NCBI GenBank assembly: GCA_950295325.1
Contig: OX485807.1
Location: 15,713,001 to 15,777,000 of the forward strand
DNA: 64,000 nt
Reading direction: 5' to 3'
From: Polytrichum commune
Taxonomy: Eukaryota > Streptophyta > Polytrichopsida > Polytrichales > Polytrichaceae
This document shows positions 32,416 through 43,660 of this stretch, in pieces (the stretch's first letter is position 1; every line of letters begins with the position of its first letter). Under the pieces are notes generated by a model. It was not told the DNA's origin. It did no database searches and saw only the letters and a list, made by a program, of their open reading frames with translations. The translations under genes and the position numbers were made by a program.

Positions 32416-35400
32416 ATGGCAAAGATGATGCGTGCTGTCCGGTACTCCAAATACCACGGTGGACCAGCGGCACTTGAGGTAACTAACCTGGCTAGAGCAT
32501 GACCATCATCGCCACTGCATGAAATCATTGGGTGAAATTCCATCATGGACCGGTGCATATGCATAGAATGGACAAGATTGCAGTGATAGGTTAATTCATC
32601 AGAGCCTGTCAGACATGAATTTCAAACATTGTGGATGAGGTCCTCTCCTTGGCAGGAAGCATGCATTGTACTTATAAGAATGTTTCGGGGGTGAAGAATA
32701 AGTTCAAGTTAGTTAGCCTGACATGTTGTTTCAGAATGTAGCTCCGAGGTTTGGCAGCAGCCTGACAAGTTGATGGTGCCGACACCGTCTGGTTTGGTAG
32801 GGGTTGTTGCTTGGGAATGACGGTGACCTGCTGCACCACTTTTTGATTGTTACTAGATCGTTCCTTCTCAATTTCGTACTGCTACGGATTTTGCATTCGG
32901 TGATGCATGTCCTATCGATGTCGCGATCGAGAGCAGCACTATTCGTTCTATGGATGATTTTTGCACATGCAGTGCTCATGCGTGGGCCTTTTGCACGGCA
33001 CCTGGGCTCCAATTCCGTTCAAATTTTCAGAATAATGTCCCCCTGAATCTCTGAAACTAGTGGTAAAATGGAGAGATCTCGGATGGGGACAAGCGTACCT
33101 CTAGAGCCGCTGGAGAATGTGTCCATGTTTACTGAACATAGATTTGTTGCATGCAGTATGTGGAGGCACCGGTACCAACACCAAAGAAGGGAGAGGTGTT
33201 GGTGAAAGTGGAGGCGTCCAGCGTCAATATTGTCGATTGGAGAATACAGGATGGGCTATTGAAGTATATTCTACCTCGCAAGTTTCCTCACATCCCAGGT
33301 ATCTCACTCTACTCACCGACTCAGATTAATCAACTGTTCAAGTTGCAGCACATCCAACTTGTCCGTAAACAATCGCGAACAGCAAATTTTAAACTGAACA
33401 CACAAAGAAAATTGCGGTTATTGCAACCTTTCCTTACAGCAGGACACTCATTTCCTTTTTCGTTTCTTCCAAATCTAACCTCGGAACCGACGTTGTATTC
33501 AGGAACGGACATTAGTGGAGAAGTTGTGAGCGTCGGACAGGGAGTTGTAGAGTTCGTACCGGGTGACAAGATTTTCAGCTGGATAGATCTTCTGGTATAA
33601 TACGTCAAATTGCAAGTAGATCGTGGATTTCCGTCACCTTCTTGTATTAAGCTTCCTCCAAAGGGCCTTATAAGTTAGATGTACGTATCCTAGATAGATC
33701 AATTACATGTGGCGCAAGTCGGAGATTCCTTTCAATCCAGAAAGGCTACCTCTATTAACGAAATGTCTTGAATCTTTGGCCCGTGCAGAAGGGTGGCGGT
33801 TTCGCAGAATACGCCATAGCCCCAGTGGGGTCTGCCGTGAAACGACCACCGGGTGTTTCCGCCGTGGAAGCTGCGTCGTTGCCGGTCTCTGCTATGACAG
33901 CGATTCAGAGCGCAAGGGACTTGGTTGGCCTCAAGTTTGATGGAACTGGAAAGAAGCCGAATGTGTTGATCACCGCTGCCTCCGGGGGAGTTGGTATGAT
34001 CTGGGTCCAGGTGAGAGGTCATCTTGTTTCTTAAATTCTTGACACCACATATGTCTGTTGGTTCTAGTCGTATATGAGCTTCAGAGAGAGAGAACCGGAT
34101 TTCACAAGAAAACTGCCGGATTCTACTTCCGAAATTTTGCAAAACCTGAAGAAATCATTGCGATCCAGGGTTATGTGGTTCAATGAACTCAAGATGGAGA
34201 TGAATATTCTCTCTGCGTGAATTTCGAGAGTATGGTTAAAGATTACCCGCCGTGCCGTGGGAGTAAACCATGGCGGGTCCAGGTATGGTGCTTCGATCAG
34301 TGGCCTGGAATCCCCGTACCACAGAAAGAGGACATTAGGTTTGCAGACAGTTAAAGGAACATGGCACTTTATGTGCTGCTTTGTTCGCTTTTAAGAACCA
34401 ACACAAGAGTCCTATAAGATTCGATTATAGTACATCAATCGGCAAATCCAATGTGATTAAGAAAAGCAGCAGAAACCCAAACAAAAAAGAAAATACTTAG
34501 CAACGGAGGCCAGAATCAAAAACAATATTAAATATCTGTGTCTCGCTCAAGCGGATCTCTGTTTTGATGTACAAGCTTGCGAAAAATCTTGGAGGTTCAC
34601 TTTATGTTCTGATTTGTTTACTTTCAAGAAGCATAACTACTGTCCTAAAAGATTCGATTACGTTACTTCCATCGGCAATTGCAATGTGAGGAAACGAAGC
34701 AGGGCCATCCCGAACATTATCAGAACAGATAGATTTTTAGCAGCCGAGACCAGAATCGAGATCGTCTTCAACTAGCTGCACCACTTCGCTCAAGCGGATC
34801 TCTGTTGGTGGCTTGCAGCTTCCGAAGCTTGGAGGTTGCTTCGTGACAGAAAACTAGAGTTGCAGACAATGAAAGAAAATGGTCACAGTACGTCCTGGTT
34901 TGTTCACTTTCAAGAAGCGCCAGTGTCCTAGAGTTTCGATTACCGCCCTTCCGTCGACAATTGCAATGTGAGGAAAAGAAGCGAGGCCATCAGAAACATA
35001 ATAAGAACAAATAGATACTTAGCAACCGAGACCAGAATCGTCTTGAATTAGCTGCACCACTTTGCTCAACCCGATCTCTGTTTGTGACTTGCAGCTTGCA
35101 AAGCTTGGAGGTTGCTTCGTGACAGCCACCTGCGGAGCTCGCAACATGGAGCTCGTCCGGAGCTTAGGAGCCGACGAAGTCTTGGACTACAAGACGACGG
35201 AGGGGGCGAACTACGTGAGCCCGTCGGGCAAGAAGTACGACGTGGTGATCCAGTTGGCGCCTTACAAGCCGCTGGAGGCCTTCAAACCTCAGATCGTGAA
35301 ACACGGAGTGGTCATCGACATGACACCGACGTTGAAAACGGTCCTCCGAAACTTGTACAACAAGGTCACGTTCTCTAGCCAAAAGTTCATCCCGTTTCTA

Positions 35401-35571
35401 CTTAACGCAAGCGGCGCAGCTCCCGACTTGCAGATTGCGGCAGACCTAGTGGCGGAGGGCAAGCTGCGAGTACTGATCGACTCTACTTTCCCGTTGGAAA
35501 AGGCGGGCGATGCTTGGACCCGGAGCATGGAAGGTCATGCGACAGGAAAGGTGGTTTTAGACTTGTGTTGA
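32416..35571 (+). CDS. ceQORH: NADPH-dependent quinone oxidoreductase / alkenal reductase (ceQORH family)
   Basis: Zinc-independent medium-chain dehydrogenase/reductase. The Arabidopsis relative is a chloroplast-envelope protein reported to reduce reactive alpha,beta-unsaturated carbonyls with NADPH. Exons: 32416-32478, 33157-33298, 33503-33594, 33789-34010, 35095-35571. They sum to 996 nt (331 aa) with every phase consistent, close to the usual ~329 aa. It begins MAKMMRAVRYSKYHGG with an in-frame stop 15 bases upstream. The GroES-like part shows VPTPKKGEVLVKVEASSVN, then HIPGTDISGEVV. The Rossmann part shows TAASGGVG (161-168) and TCGARNMELVRSLGADEVLDY, and the C-terminus is HATGKVVLDLC. As in the Arabidopsis protein, no cleavable transit peptide is apparent. 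GMIWVQ follows the glycine motif where I recall GHYAVQ in Arabidopsis. The last intron carries duplicated copies of the exon 5 start. Confidence 0.95.
34341..35133 (+). repeat. Three tandem ~260-bp repeats in intron 4 that include the exon 5 acceptor
   Basis: Units of about 34341-34596, 34597-34858 and 34859-35133 share GTTCACTTTCAAGAAGC, AAGATTCGATTA, TCGGCAATTGCAATGTGAGG, CCGAGACCAGAATCG and CTCAAGCGGATCTCTGTT. The last unit ends in the real acceptor TTGCAG and the exon 5 start CTTGCAAAGCTTGGAGG. The middle unit has the same boundary at 34817-34851 (GCTTGCAG then CTTCCGAAGCTTGGAGGTTG), a decoy acceptor. The first has a decayed version at 34573-34596. Confidence 0.88.
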
Positions 35572-35889
35572 TAACATCACAATTTCGGATTACACAGTTT
35601 CTAGCGCAAGAGAAACCTCACGCTCGGTGTGCTAGTATCCGCGCCCATCAACAGAACAATAACATACTCATCAAGAAACGTCCATGTAAAGTAGGTGGTA
35701 TCGAACTATTGAAACTAGGTAGGAAGCAAAATAATGCGATGATATTTTATAGTGATTCTACTTATCCTGAATCCACTCAAGGAGACCATGAGGGTGTCAG
35801 TCTGTCCGATTCCGATCAATGTACACAAATTTTTTGTCATTCCCTATCCCGGGGATCAATCGCATCGCATCATACAAATTGCCTTTTTC

Positions 35890-36310
35890 CAAAACTTGTG
35901 CAACAAGGTCATATTCTCCAGTCAAAACCTCCTCCTCATTGTGCGTACCACAAGCGGGCGCAGCTCACAACTTGCAGATTACTCATAGGCTCTACCTTCC
36001 CATCATAGCTGGCGATGCTTCAACCCGGAGCATGAAAGGCCGCACAATTTTGGATTACATATTTTCTAGCGCGCTATTTCAAATTACACACTCTGCTCAA
36101 TGTGCCGTACAATGGCCATTCACACAAAAGATAGCATTCTACGCGTCAAGATATTCCTTTACAAAGTACATCGTATCAAATTGTTGAAGGTAGTCAGACT
36201 GACTGCAGTGCGATGATAAGTTATACTGATTCTACTCTTCCTGAAGCCATTCAAGGATATCAGGAGGGTGTCAATCTGTCTGTCCGTTTGAGATGAATGT
36301 GCTTTGCCAT
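35890..36310 (+). pseudogene. Degenerate duplicate of the ceQORH last-exon end plus 3' flank
   Basis: From 35893, AACTTGTGCAACAAGGTCAT matches exon 5 at 35350 (AACTTGTACAACAAGGTCAC). Next come GCGGGCGCAGCTC and ACTTGCAGAT (exon 5 near 35411-35440), CTCTACCTTCCC (35482-35493) and GGCGATGCTTCAACCCGGAG (35507-35526). About 40 bases of exon are missing and the frame is broken. The match continues into 3' flank: 36050-36310 resembles 35585-35830, sharing TTTCTAGCGC, GTGATTCTACT-like and GAGGGTGTCA words. This is a tandem duplication of gene end plus flank, not a retrocopy. Confidence 0.85.
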
Positions 36311-38577
36311 TCCAATCTACGAGGAATATAAGGTATGCGAGTTCTTACGTTTTAATTCTAGTGCGGTCAAGAAAGCCCAAGTGAATTGACATGAAAACTT
36401 GCTCCAATCGTTGTGTACAAACCAAACTACAAAACTGTTCAGGACATCGCTTTCAAAGAACTGCAGCTGCTTCGTGATGATGAGCTTGATGAGACTTTAG
36501 CAACCGAACCTGAAACTCTGCACGCTTCAAGAGAAACCTTAGAATCTAAACAAAACTGATAATAATCTGTCACTTCATCGGAGATTGTACCATGACTTAC
36601 TAGGTGAACGACTTGCACGTTGTACTTACACATGGAGGTTGTGGCTTCATTATACTCTCAGTGTGCACCAGTGGCTTCCAACTTTATGGCCAAAAAATGG
36701 CTAGTCTGTTGTGTCAGCCTGGATTAGCGTAGAAATAGAAACTGACATAAGGATTCTCCTGCCCACATACGAGAACAGCAATCTGTAGAAATCACCGACA
36801 GGCAGTGCAGTGATTTCAAGGACTGGTAGGTTGACGACGGTGGGAAATCCCAAAACAAGGTCGACAACAGAAGGTACAAGACATTTGATTACAGAATAGA
36901 CAGGTCATGCATTGGTATCTAAAAGTAGGTGATCACAGAAACTACTAAGTGGTATTATAGGGCTACAGAGTTCTACTTCAAAAGCAATGATGTCCATACA
37001 ATGTATCTAGGGTACATGTACAACCTACAGTGAGGAAAAAAAATCAAGTTTTTTGCTCCAAGAACCCTGGGTGACCGGTATGATCTTTTGCTCCTCACTA
37101 CAAACTTTGCAAGGTCCGAGGTGAATGAACCAGAGCTGAATGAATTTACCATTCCACCAAAGCCAGCCTAAATTCCTTGGTCAAGACATGACAGAACTGT
37201 GGAACTTTCGTTGCAACTTCAATATAAGGTCAGCGTATCAGGGCTTTCTTCATGAAACAGCCACCTCCTACTGGGGACTACTATCCTTCTTGGCCTCTGG
37301 AGATTCCGGAACACCATGATCGACGGGAAGAGGGTCAAGTTGTACCACAATGAATTCATCACCTGCCTTGGAAGGGTGGTCGTGATCTTCAGCTACTTCG
37401 ACATCTATCCCAAGTCAAAATGATAGCTCTAGACTAGCTCTCCACTGCATATCGAATCTGACCATGTACAAAGTGCCTTGGATGTTGGAAAGCACTGGAA
37501 TGTAACTTGGGATGAGAGAGCTCCACCCAGTCAACCAAGTCCACATGTCAGAAAGACAGCAAGCTAGGCTCACACAAAGTGTGGCTACAACAGCAGAGAC
37601 ATAGCAGTTGGAAGCACTAGCGTCATGCCGGTAGACCATTTGGGCAGGGGAATCTTGCTCCTGTTATCAATCTTGTGATCCTGTGATAATGCACAGCGCG
37701 CACTCTTTCCTATGTTACTAGAGGAGCACAGTCTCCAATGAAATGAGGGGAGATTACTGCTACACTGCAAGAGACCCCATAATCACTACCCTTGCATGCC
37801 TTGCACGCCTACAGACTTCCCAAGTTTGTACAGTCTGCTCGGTCTGCACCTGTGATGCCAAGATCAGGTGGCGTAGGTGTGTCTGCATCTCATCAAGGAT
37901 CCCTCACACTTCTGCAGGTCAAAATTGCAACACACCATAAGATTCTGTACAATGTCCTCCAAAACATGGATGACCCACTACAACATCATCTTATCTGTCA
38001 TGGCCATCTGTAGCTGCCTGTGCAACAGTCAATCAAAGACTGCTCTTCCACATGCTAAAAAGTTGAATGAACAAATCCAAGAAAGTGCTCGTGATAAAGC
38101 CAGAACATACTCAGCACTATCTCATAATGTGTCACCTCCAGCCGCATAAAATATCATCAATCAAGCTACAGCAAGGGCCACTTCATTCAACAAGAGATGC
38201 TCAATAACGTGAAGTTGACAATATACTGGAGCAAGACTACAAAATCATTCATTTCAAATGGCCAAAAGAACGTAAAAATTTGCAGGCATGTGACATTACA
38301 AGGTAACATTTCTGGCACCAATCACTTTGTACTGGCTGCTGACGCAACCATCAAGCTTACAACCAGAGAAAATCACTATGAGAGAATACCATCCCAACTT
38401 CCACTGACCCAATTCAACAAAACCTACAGCTTTTCATCTATGTGTCAAAGGATATCAAGTCCTAAATGAAAGTCAACTAGATGCACAGCCAAGGCAAAAA
38501 TAAAATTGACTCCTTAACTACTAGCCTCTGCCCTGCAGCCAAAGTAGAAGAGTCAGTATCCACTACAAAAGAGTGAC
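36311..38577. other. Region between convergent gene ends
   Basis: ceQORH (plus) and MAP70 (minus) converge here, so 3'UTRs of both are expected. Apart from the candidate exon at 37268-37405, I see only short frames with no recognisable content and no clear repeats. Confidence 0.4.
37268..37405 (-). CDS. Possible C-terminal exon of an unidentified minus-strand transcript
   Basis: On the minus strand, after a TAG that could be an acceptor, 45 codons run to a stop. They include DHDHPSKAGDEFIVVQLDPL and PESPEAKKDSSPQ, a composition like a real disordered tail. Further upstream, 37639-37415 is an open hydrophobic stretch (LTGWSSLIPSYIPVLSNIQG), but I cannot join the two with a good donor. It could be an alternative 3' exon downstream of MAP70, part of a separate gene, or chance. 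Confidence 0.25.
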   Translation of the reverse strand, partial: DVEVAEDHDHPSKAGDEFIVVQLDPLPVDHGVPESPEAKKDSSPQ

Positions 38578-41500
38578 TCACCTTCCAGAAAGCCGCTGTG
38601 AAGAACTATTTACAGGTTCTTTTGACAAACTGAGCCGCCTGGTTCTGCGATCTTGATCCTTGTCGACTCTCATTGCAGCCACCTCCTTTTCCATAACTGT
38701 CACTTCTCTGCGCATTTTCTTTGCCTCAACCTCCATCGCTTTGCTCAATGTATCCACTTTCTTTGAAAGCATCTGCAAAAGAGAACTGGAATAAGATATA
38801 GGAGCACACTTTATTGTATTTGCCAAATTTCTAAAACCAAGTGACCACATTAACTGTAACTGTATTAAATGAGGACAAAACCATCACATATCCTGTGAGA
38901 ACCACAAAGATGGACATGACATAACAAACCTCAATGGCATCATCTTTGTCTTTCAGACTTTGATCCTTTTCATGCATAGCTTTCCTCAAAGTAATGACTT
39001 CCTTCTGCAACATATCATACAGCACCCCTGAAACAGTGTCAATTTCACTATCTGCAGCTGGAGCAGTACTTTCCGCTTTCTCCTTGGCAACTTCGGATGC
39101 CTTCTCAGATTCAGGGCTTGCAGGGGCCGATATTTGTGAGCTTGCAGGTCCTGATTTTTTGGGGCTTGCAGGTACTGAATATTGGGAGCTTGCAGATCCT
39201 GATATTTTGGGGCTTGCAGGTCTTGAACTTCTGGGGCTAGGAGGTCCTGAACTTTTGGGGCTAGGAGGCCCTGAACTTTTGGCTACTTCAGTGGAGCTCT
39301 TCCTGCCTGTTCGAAGCTCTTCAAACCCATTTGTAAATGGCTTAGCCTTGGGTGACGCTCCCCCATCCGTTGATCGGCCACCATCAAAAGATGATGTCAT
39401 CCTTCCATTCTTTAGGAGCGTAGAGCTGGACATGGAAGACCTCAGCTGAGCAACAGCAGATCGTCGAGTTCTAGAGCCATTGGCCAGTAAACGAGAACCT
39501 TCTTCACTTCCACTTGTTGTTCGCCGTGCTGATCCATTCGTAGTGACACTGGAACTCCGTTTTGCCTCCACCACTGGACGACGCCCTGTTCCATTGCCAG
39601 ACTGTAGTCCTTCCTCAAGGACCTTCAATCTAAGTTGAAGTTTTTCCTGCACAAGATTGAAAAATTAGGTTGCCACTTCTATTACAGCATTCCATATACA
39701 TCCAGCAAATAGAGGTAAGACAACATACCTTTAATTGTGATTCATTCTTGGCAGTCTTCTCAGCAGAAACCAGCTTGTCTCGAAGTTGCTGCATCTCACC
39801 CTGCATTGACAAATCAATAGAAAGGTACACAAAATTAGCACACAACTTGAAAAAAGATTCAAAAGATTTTACAATTCGATAAAAACTGCAAGAACTACAG
39901 GATGACAATGTACATCCCCTATTAAAAATATAGAAATTAGCTGGATTGAACAAGATTGCTCACTCCAAACTATGGCACACAACCAAGAAGTCAAAGCATA
40001 CTTCATTACCTGCATAAAACGCCTTTCCTCAAGCCATTGCTTCACAGGCATGACCTTATCATTCGCGTCCTTCCAGTCATTGGCCACCACGGAAGCAACT
40101 CTATTTGCACTAATCTTAGCCCTTGCAAGTTCCCGCTCCAAAGTCCGCTTCCCTTCCTACAATTCACTACATCTATCAGCTTGCCCGCAATAAAAATTGA
40201 CACAGATGCACAAATGGACCATTAACTTCCTCACCACCGCTGAAACACTATATGCAATGCATAGTCTACTCAATACAGCTGGAGTAGCAGTATGCCTTAA
40301 ACTTCATCTCAAGACTAAATGTGAATAGAAGCATCTCAATATCCTGAGCAACAGTGTTGGATATCGTGGATCATACACAGGTGCAACAAAGCAAATTCTG
40401 GTTGAATAGGTTTGAAGGTTGCAATACATCTGGGTAGGTCTGCAAGTACATCTCTTCAACTGACAATCGGTCGAAGATAACCACAAACAAACTGCAATAT
40501 TAATAGCAATCATCCCTCACCATTAAATCATGAACTTGGCGTTGATAATCTCGAGCAGCATTTACAGCAGCACCCCCAGCTAAAACAGCTTCTTCCAGAT
40601 CCCGAACTGTTGAGCTCAGCTTTTCAACTTCACACACCTTATTTCTGTGCATTTTATCAAGTATTTTATTCTCTTCCTGCAAGAACACCCTTCACTTTAG
40701 CACCAGGTCCATCTTCTAGCCTTGAAAGCACAATAGCAGCTCCTTGAAATACACTACTGCCAGACTAGGCAAGTAAGTTCACTCTGAAAGGAACCAATGA
40801 GCTGGAAGTACCTGGCAAATCTCGATCCTTTTTAGTAGCTCTTGGTTTCGATTTTGTAAATCATCCACCAATGAAGCTTTAGCCTCAGCAGCTTCAATTG
40901 TCCTTTCTGCTTCCAGAAGCGCAGCCTCCTTTGTCTTTGTCAACCTGTCGAGTGCCCTATTGTTCTCTTGCAACTTTGCAATCTGCCATGTTGTGGACCA
41001 AAAACCTATATAAGTATATTTAAAGCTTCAGATTCATCCAGTAGCACTCGACCCTTGGGCTGTCAATCCTCTCAACAGCGATGCGTTTATGATCAAAACA
41101 GTAGAGGCAAGAGTAGAATAGACTTGACGCTCCACAACTATTGTTTTTCCCACTGAAAGCTCGCACAGAATTGCACTCAAATACAGCTCAAGCAACTTCT
41201 CAAATGAGAGTTGGTTTGGGACATCATGACAGGACATGTACCTCCTGTCTCGCAAGCTTCAGCTCAGCCTCCAGCGGAGCGAGGATAGCTTCAAGTGGTG
41301 GCAGGTCATTATCTTTCTGAGCAGCATGCACCCTGCGTAATGTTGCCTCTGCTGCAAATTGTGCAGCCAATGCTGCTTTCCTCTCATCATTCATTCTCTT
41401 CAGTTCAAGATTCTGCTCAATGTCCATAGTTTTTAGGTCAGCAATATAGAAATTCATCATGTTTGCAATACAGTATATCATCACTTGATTTTGCCAAGGG

Positions 41501-42771
41501 AAAACTAAATAGAATCCATTGAGTGTCACGAATTGAAGCAAAAGAGCATCCTACCTTCTTATCAAGAAGCACAGATGTGGTTTTCAGTTTCTCATCAACT
41601 TTCTCCAGCTCCTCAGATAGCTGCACAATTGAGTTCATCAATGGCAGCTCTTAGTGACTACACATAGACAATATATATAGTAGTGCCTAGCATTGAATTT
41701 AAATGTTGTACTAATCAGCAGAAGATGCTTTGCAATGCGAGCCTCCTTCAAGGAAATAGGTAAATAGTACTCGCGGCTGTACCTCTTCAACTGCCTTCTC
41801 CTTCAACCGGTCTGACAACCTAAGGGCCTTGATTTCTGCTTGAGACTCTCCCAATTTACGGTCCTTATCTAGAGACAGATGACAAAACAACAATAGATTA
41901 GCACTACTCTTCCTCGGGGGACCTAATATGCATCCTCCAAGATGACACAAACTGTCAATCTGTTCTAAAAACTTCGCCAACAAGGAACCTTAAGAAGTTG
42001 CCCGCCCTTTAGGGTCACATTATGATTTTTTTTTAAATCATCTAGTTCCGGGCTTAAGTAAAACGTCTTAACCGCCAACGTACAAAGTTGCACCCCTGTT
42101 GCTTGAAAACCAAAGCTTCCTTCAGTAGATCTAGCCTCAAGCTCATTAGAGAAGCATCAAGACTCTGGAACGCATATGCTTTTTAGAGGAATACAGAAGA
42201 TGTTCAAGATCGATATAGGTCATAGAGCTGTAGAGAACACCATAGGTCTTGATGATTATCTTGTCCGGGACTCATCAGACTCCGAATGGATTGAGTGATT
42301 TGCAGAAGGAATAAGTACACAGATAGCTTTTTCTTGTAATGAGCTTCTTGAAAATAGGTATGTCCGATGGCAGGGAGACTAGAATGGACTGGCATGGGAG
42401 CCATAAGTAAGTCCAGTTGCATAATCACTTGTCTGACTGAGCGCCTTGTGCAAATTAAACAACTTACCCCTAACTTCGTTCTCGAGGCGTGTAAGCTCCA
42501 ACCGTACTGGATCAGAGCCATGCAGGAGGTTCAAGAGCTCCTCCGTTTCATAACTCGGTCGCACGCTCTTACGCCTAGGTTTAGTTTCCGATTTCGGTAT
42601 GCTTGGAGAATGAGAATGATGATGATACATGCTTCCATAATCGGCGGGCGGCCTCCTACTACTCCCATTAATAACTCCTCCATCGAGCGAGTTCTCATCC
42701 TCCTCTACACTACTCAACGAATCTGCCATTGAGCCCGAGGCTGACTTGCCACCGCTGGAGGTCATCATCAT
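38578..42771 (-). CDS. MAP70: Microtubule-associated protein 70 (MAP70)
   Basis: Plant-specific coiled-coil protein that binds cortical microtubules and is linked to cell-wall patterning. Exons (minus strand): 42771-42468, 41868-41783, 41620-41555, 41412-41242, 40982-40812, 40676-40521, 40156-40010, 39800-39729, 39646-38930, 38772-38578. They sum to 2085 nt (694 aa) with every phase consistent. Family blocks appear in order: VRLELTRLENEVRDKDR near 87-105, AEIKALRLS, RRVHAAQKDNDLPPLEAILA (about 178-197), RALDRLTKTKEAALLEAER, DDLQNRNQEL, EEAVLAGGAAVNA, DKVMPVKQWLEERRFMQ (about 351-367) and LRLKVLEEGLQ. Nearly all of 85-410 is heptad-like coiled coil. The C-terminal third is basic and Ser-rich, with a seven-copy 8-residue repeat (515-570), then a final coiled coil. 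I count 694 aa against about 620 for Arabidopsis MAP70-1, the excess being mostly Ser/Pro-rich sequence. The stop overlaps a perfect splice-donor consensus. Confidence 0.96.
39110..39277 (-). repeat. In-frame 24-bp repeat in MAP70 exon 9 (8-residue SSGPPSPK units)
   Basis: Seven consecutive units of eight residues: SSGPPSPK, SSGPPSPR, SSRPASPK, ISGSASSQ, YSVPASPK, KSGPASSQ, ISAPASPE. The 24-bp DNA period is visible as recurring CTTGCAGG on the plus strand at 39141, 39165, 39189 and 39213. Most units keep a Ser-Pro, a potential phosphorylation site for proline-directed kinases. Confidence 0.9.
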
Positions 42772-43660
42772 GACGACTCCTCCCCTGTTCCCTCAGTCAG
42801 ACGGCCCTCCTCCTCCTCTCGTACTCCATCCCCCGCTACCTGTCCCAAATTGCACCCGAGATCCGATACTCAGAGCGCCTATTGCGCGCAGCCGCGGCCG
42901 ACATGGCTGCGCTTGTAACAGCAGCAACAACAATCGCAATCGCACCGCATCATCCCTTCCCATCCTGTTTCCTCTTGACTTCTGGCATTTCCTTCACCTC
43001 TCTCACTCCCTCTCCCTCTCCCCGTCTCTCTCCCCGTCTCTCTCCCCTTCCCCACATCCACGTCACCACAGCTCACTCCTTCCTCCCTCCCTCCCCTGCT
43101 CTAAAACCTAGTTCCTCAACGTTCTCTCTCTCTCTCTCCCCCCCTCTCTCAGACCTTCCTTGCATTGACAAAGCTAGTCGTTTGCTCCCTGCAATCCCTT
43201 GCACTTCCTCTCATCCACATCCTGCCCCGTCTCCCTCCATTGCTCTGGCTCAAGCTCCAGCTCCAGATTCCGTACAAGCCAGTTTGCGATACCTGTTTGC
43301 GAGAGGCTCCTCCTGCATGCGCTTGATGTGCACGTTCCTTAAGTTGTCGCGTAGGCATGCTGCTGCGTCGAGGTTGCCGCCCGGGCCAGTGCGAGTCCAG
43401 TAGCAGCTTGTGGGAGTGTGGCGAAATGCTTCAATGCATGGGGAGGAGTCTCCGAGTGCAAGAGGAGACAACGAACAGAGAACTCCCACACCCAAGCCCA
43501 GGCTAGGCTGCGAGACGGGACGGGACGGGCGTGGGACGGGCCGGGTTCGGAATGGGACGGGTGAACTTGGGTACAAGGTAGAGGGGCTTGTTGTGTGGCT
43601 GCTGCTCCACCTGTCTCTTCATTAGAGCATCTCCAACCATCACTGTAACGGTATCCCACG
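42772..43660 (-). promoter_or_regulatory. MAP70 5' region with GA-rich leader
   Basis: On the minus strand, sequence upstream of the start is rich in GAGA/GGGA (43000-43150), typical of plant 5'UTRs and core promoters. Several overlapping open frames on both strands (42746-43659) result from this skewed composition and carry no recognisable motif. Near 43625, GAGCATCTCCAACC resembles an end of plant transposons, but the partner end was not found. Confidence 0.45.

Noticed and set aside
32001-32457. Overlapping frames just upstream of ceQORH
   Set aside because: Open on both strands, no motif, and an in-frame stop separates them from the gene start.
42746-43659. Several 100-170-aa frames upstream of MAP70
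   Set aside because: They arise from pyrimidine-rich 5'UTR/promoter sequence on the opposite strand and show only low-complexity composition.
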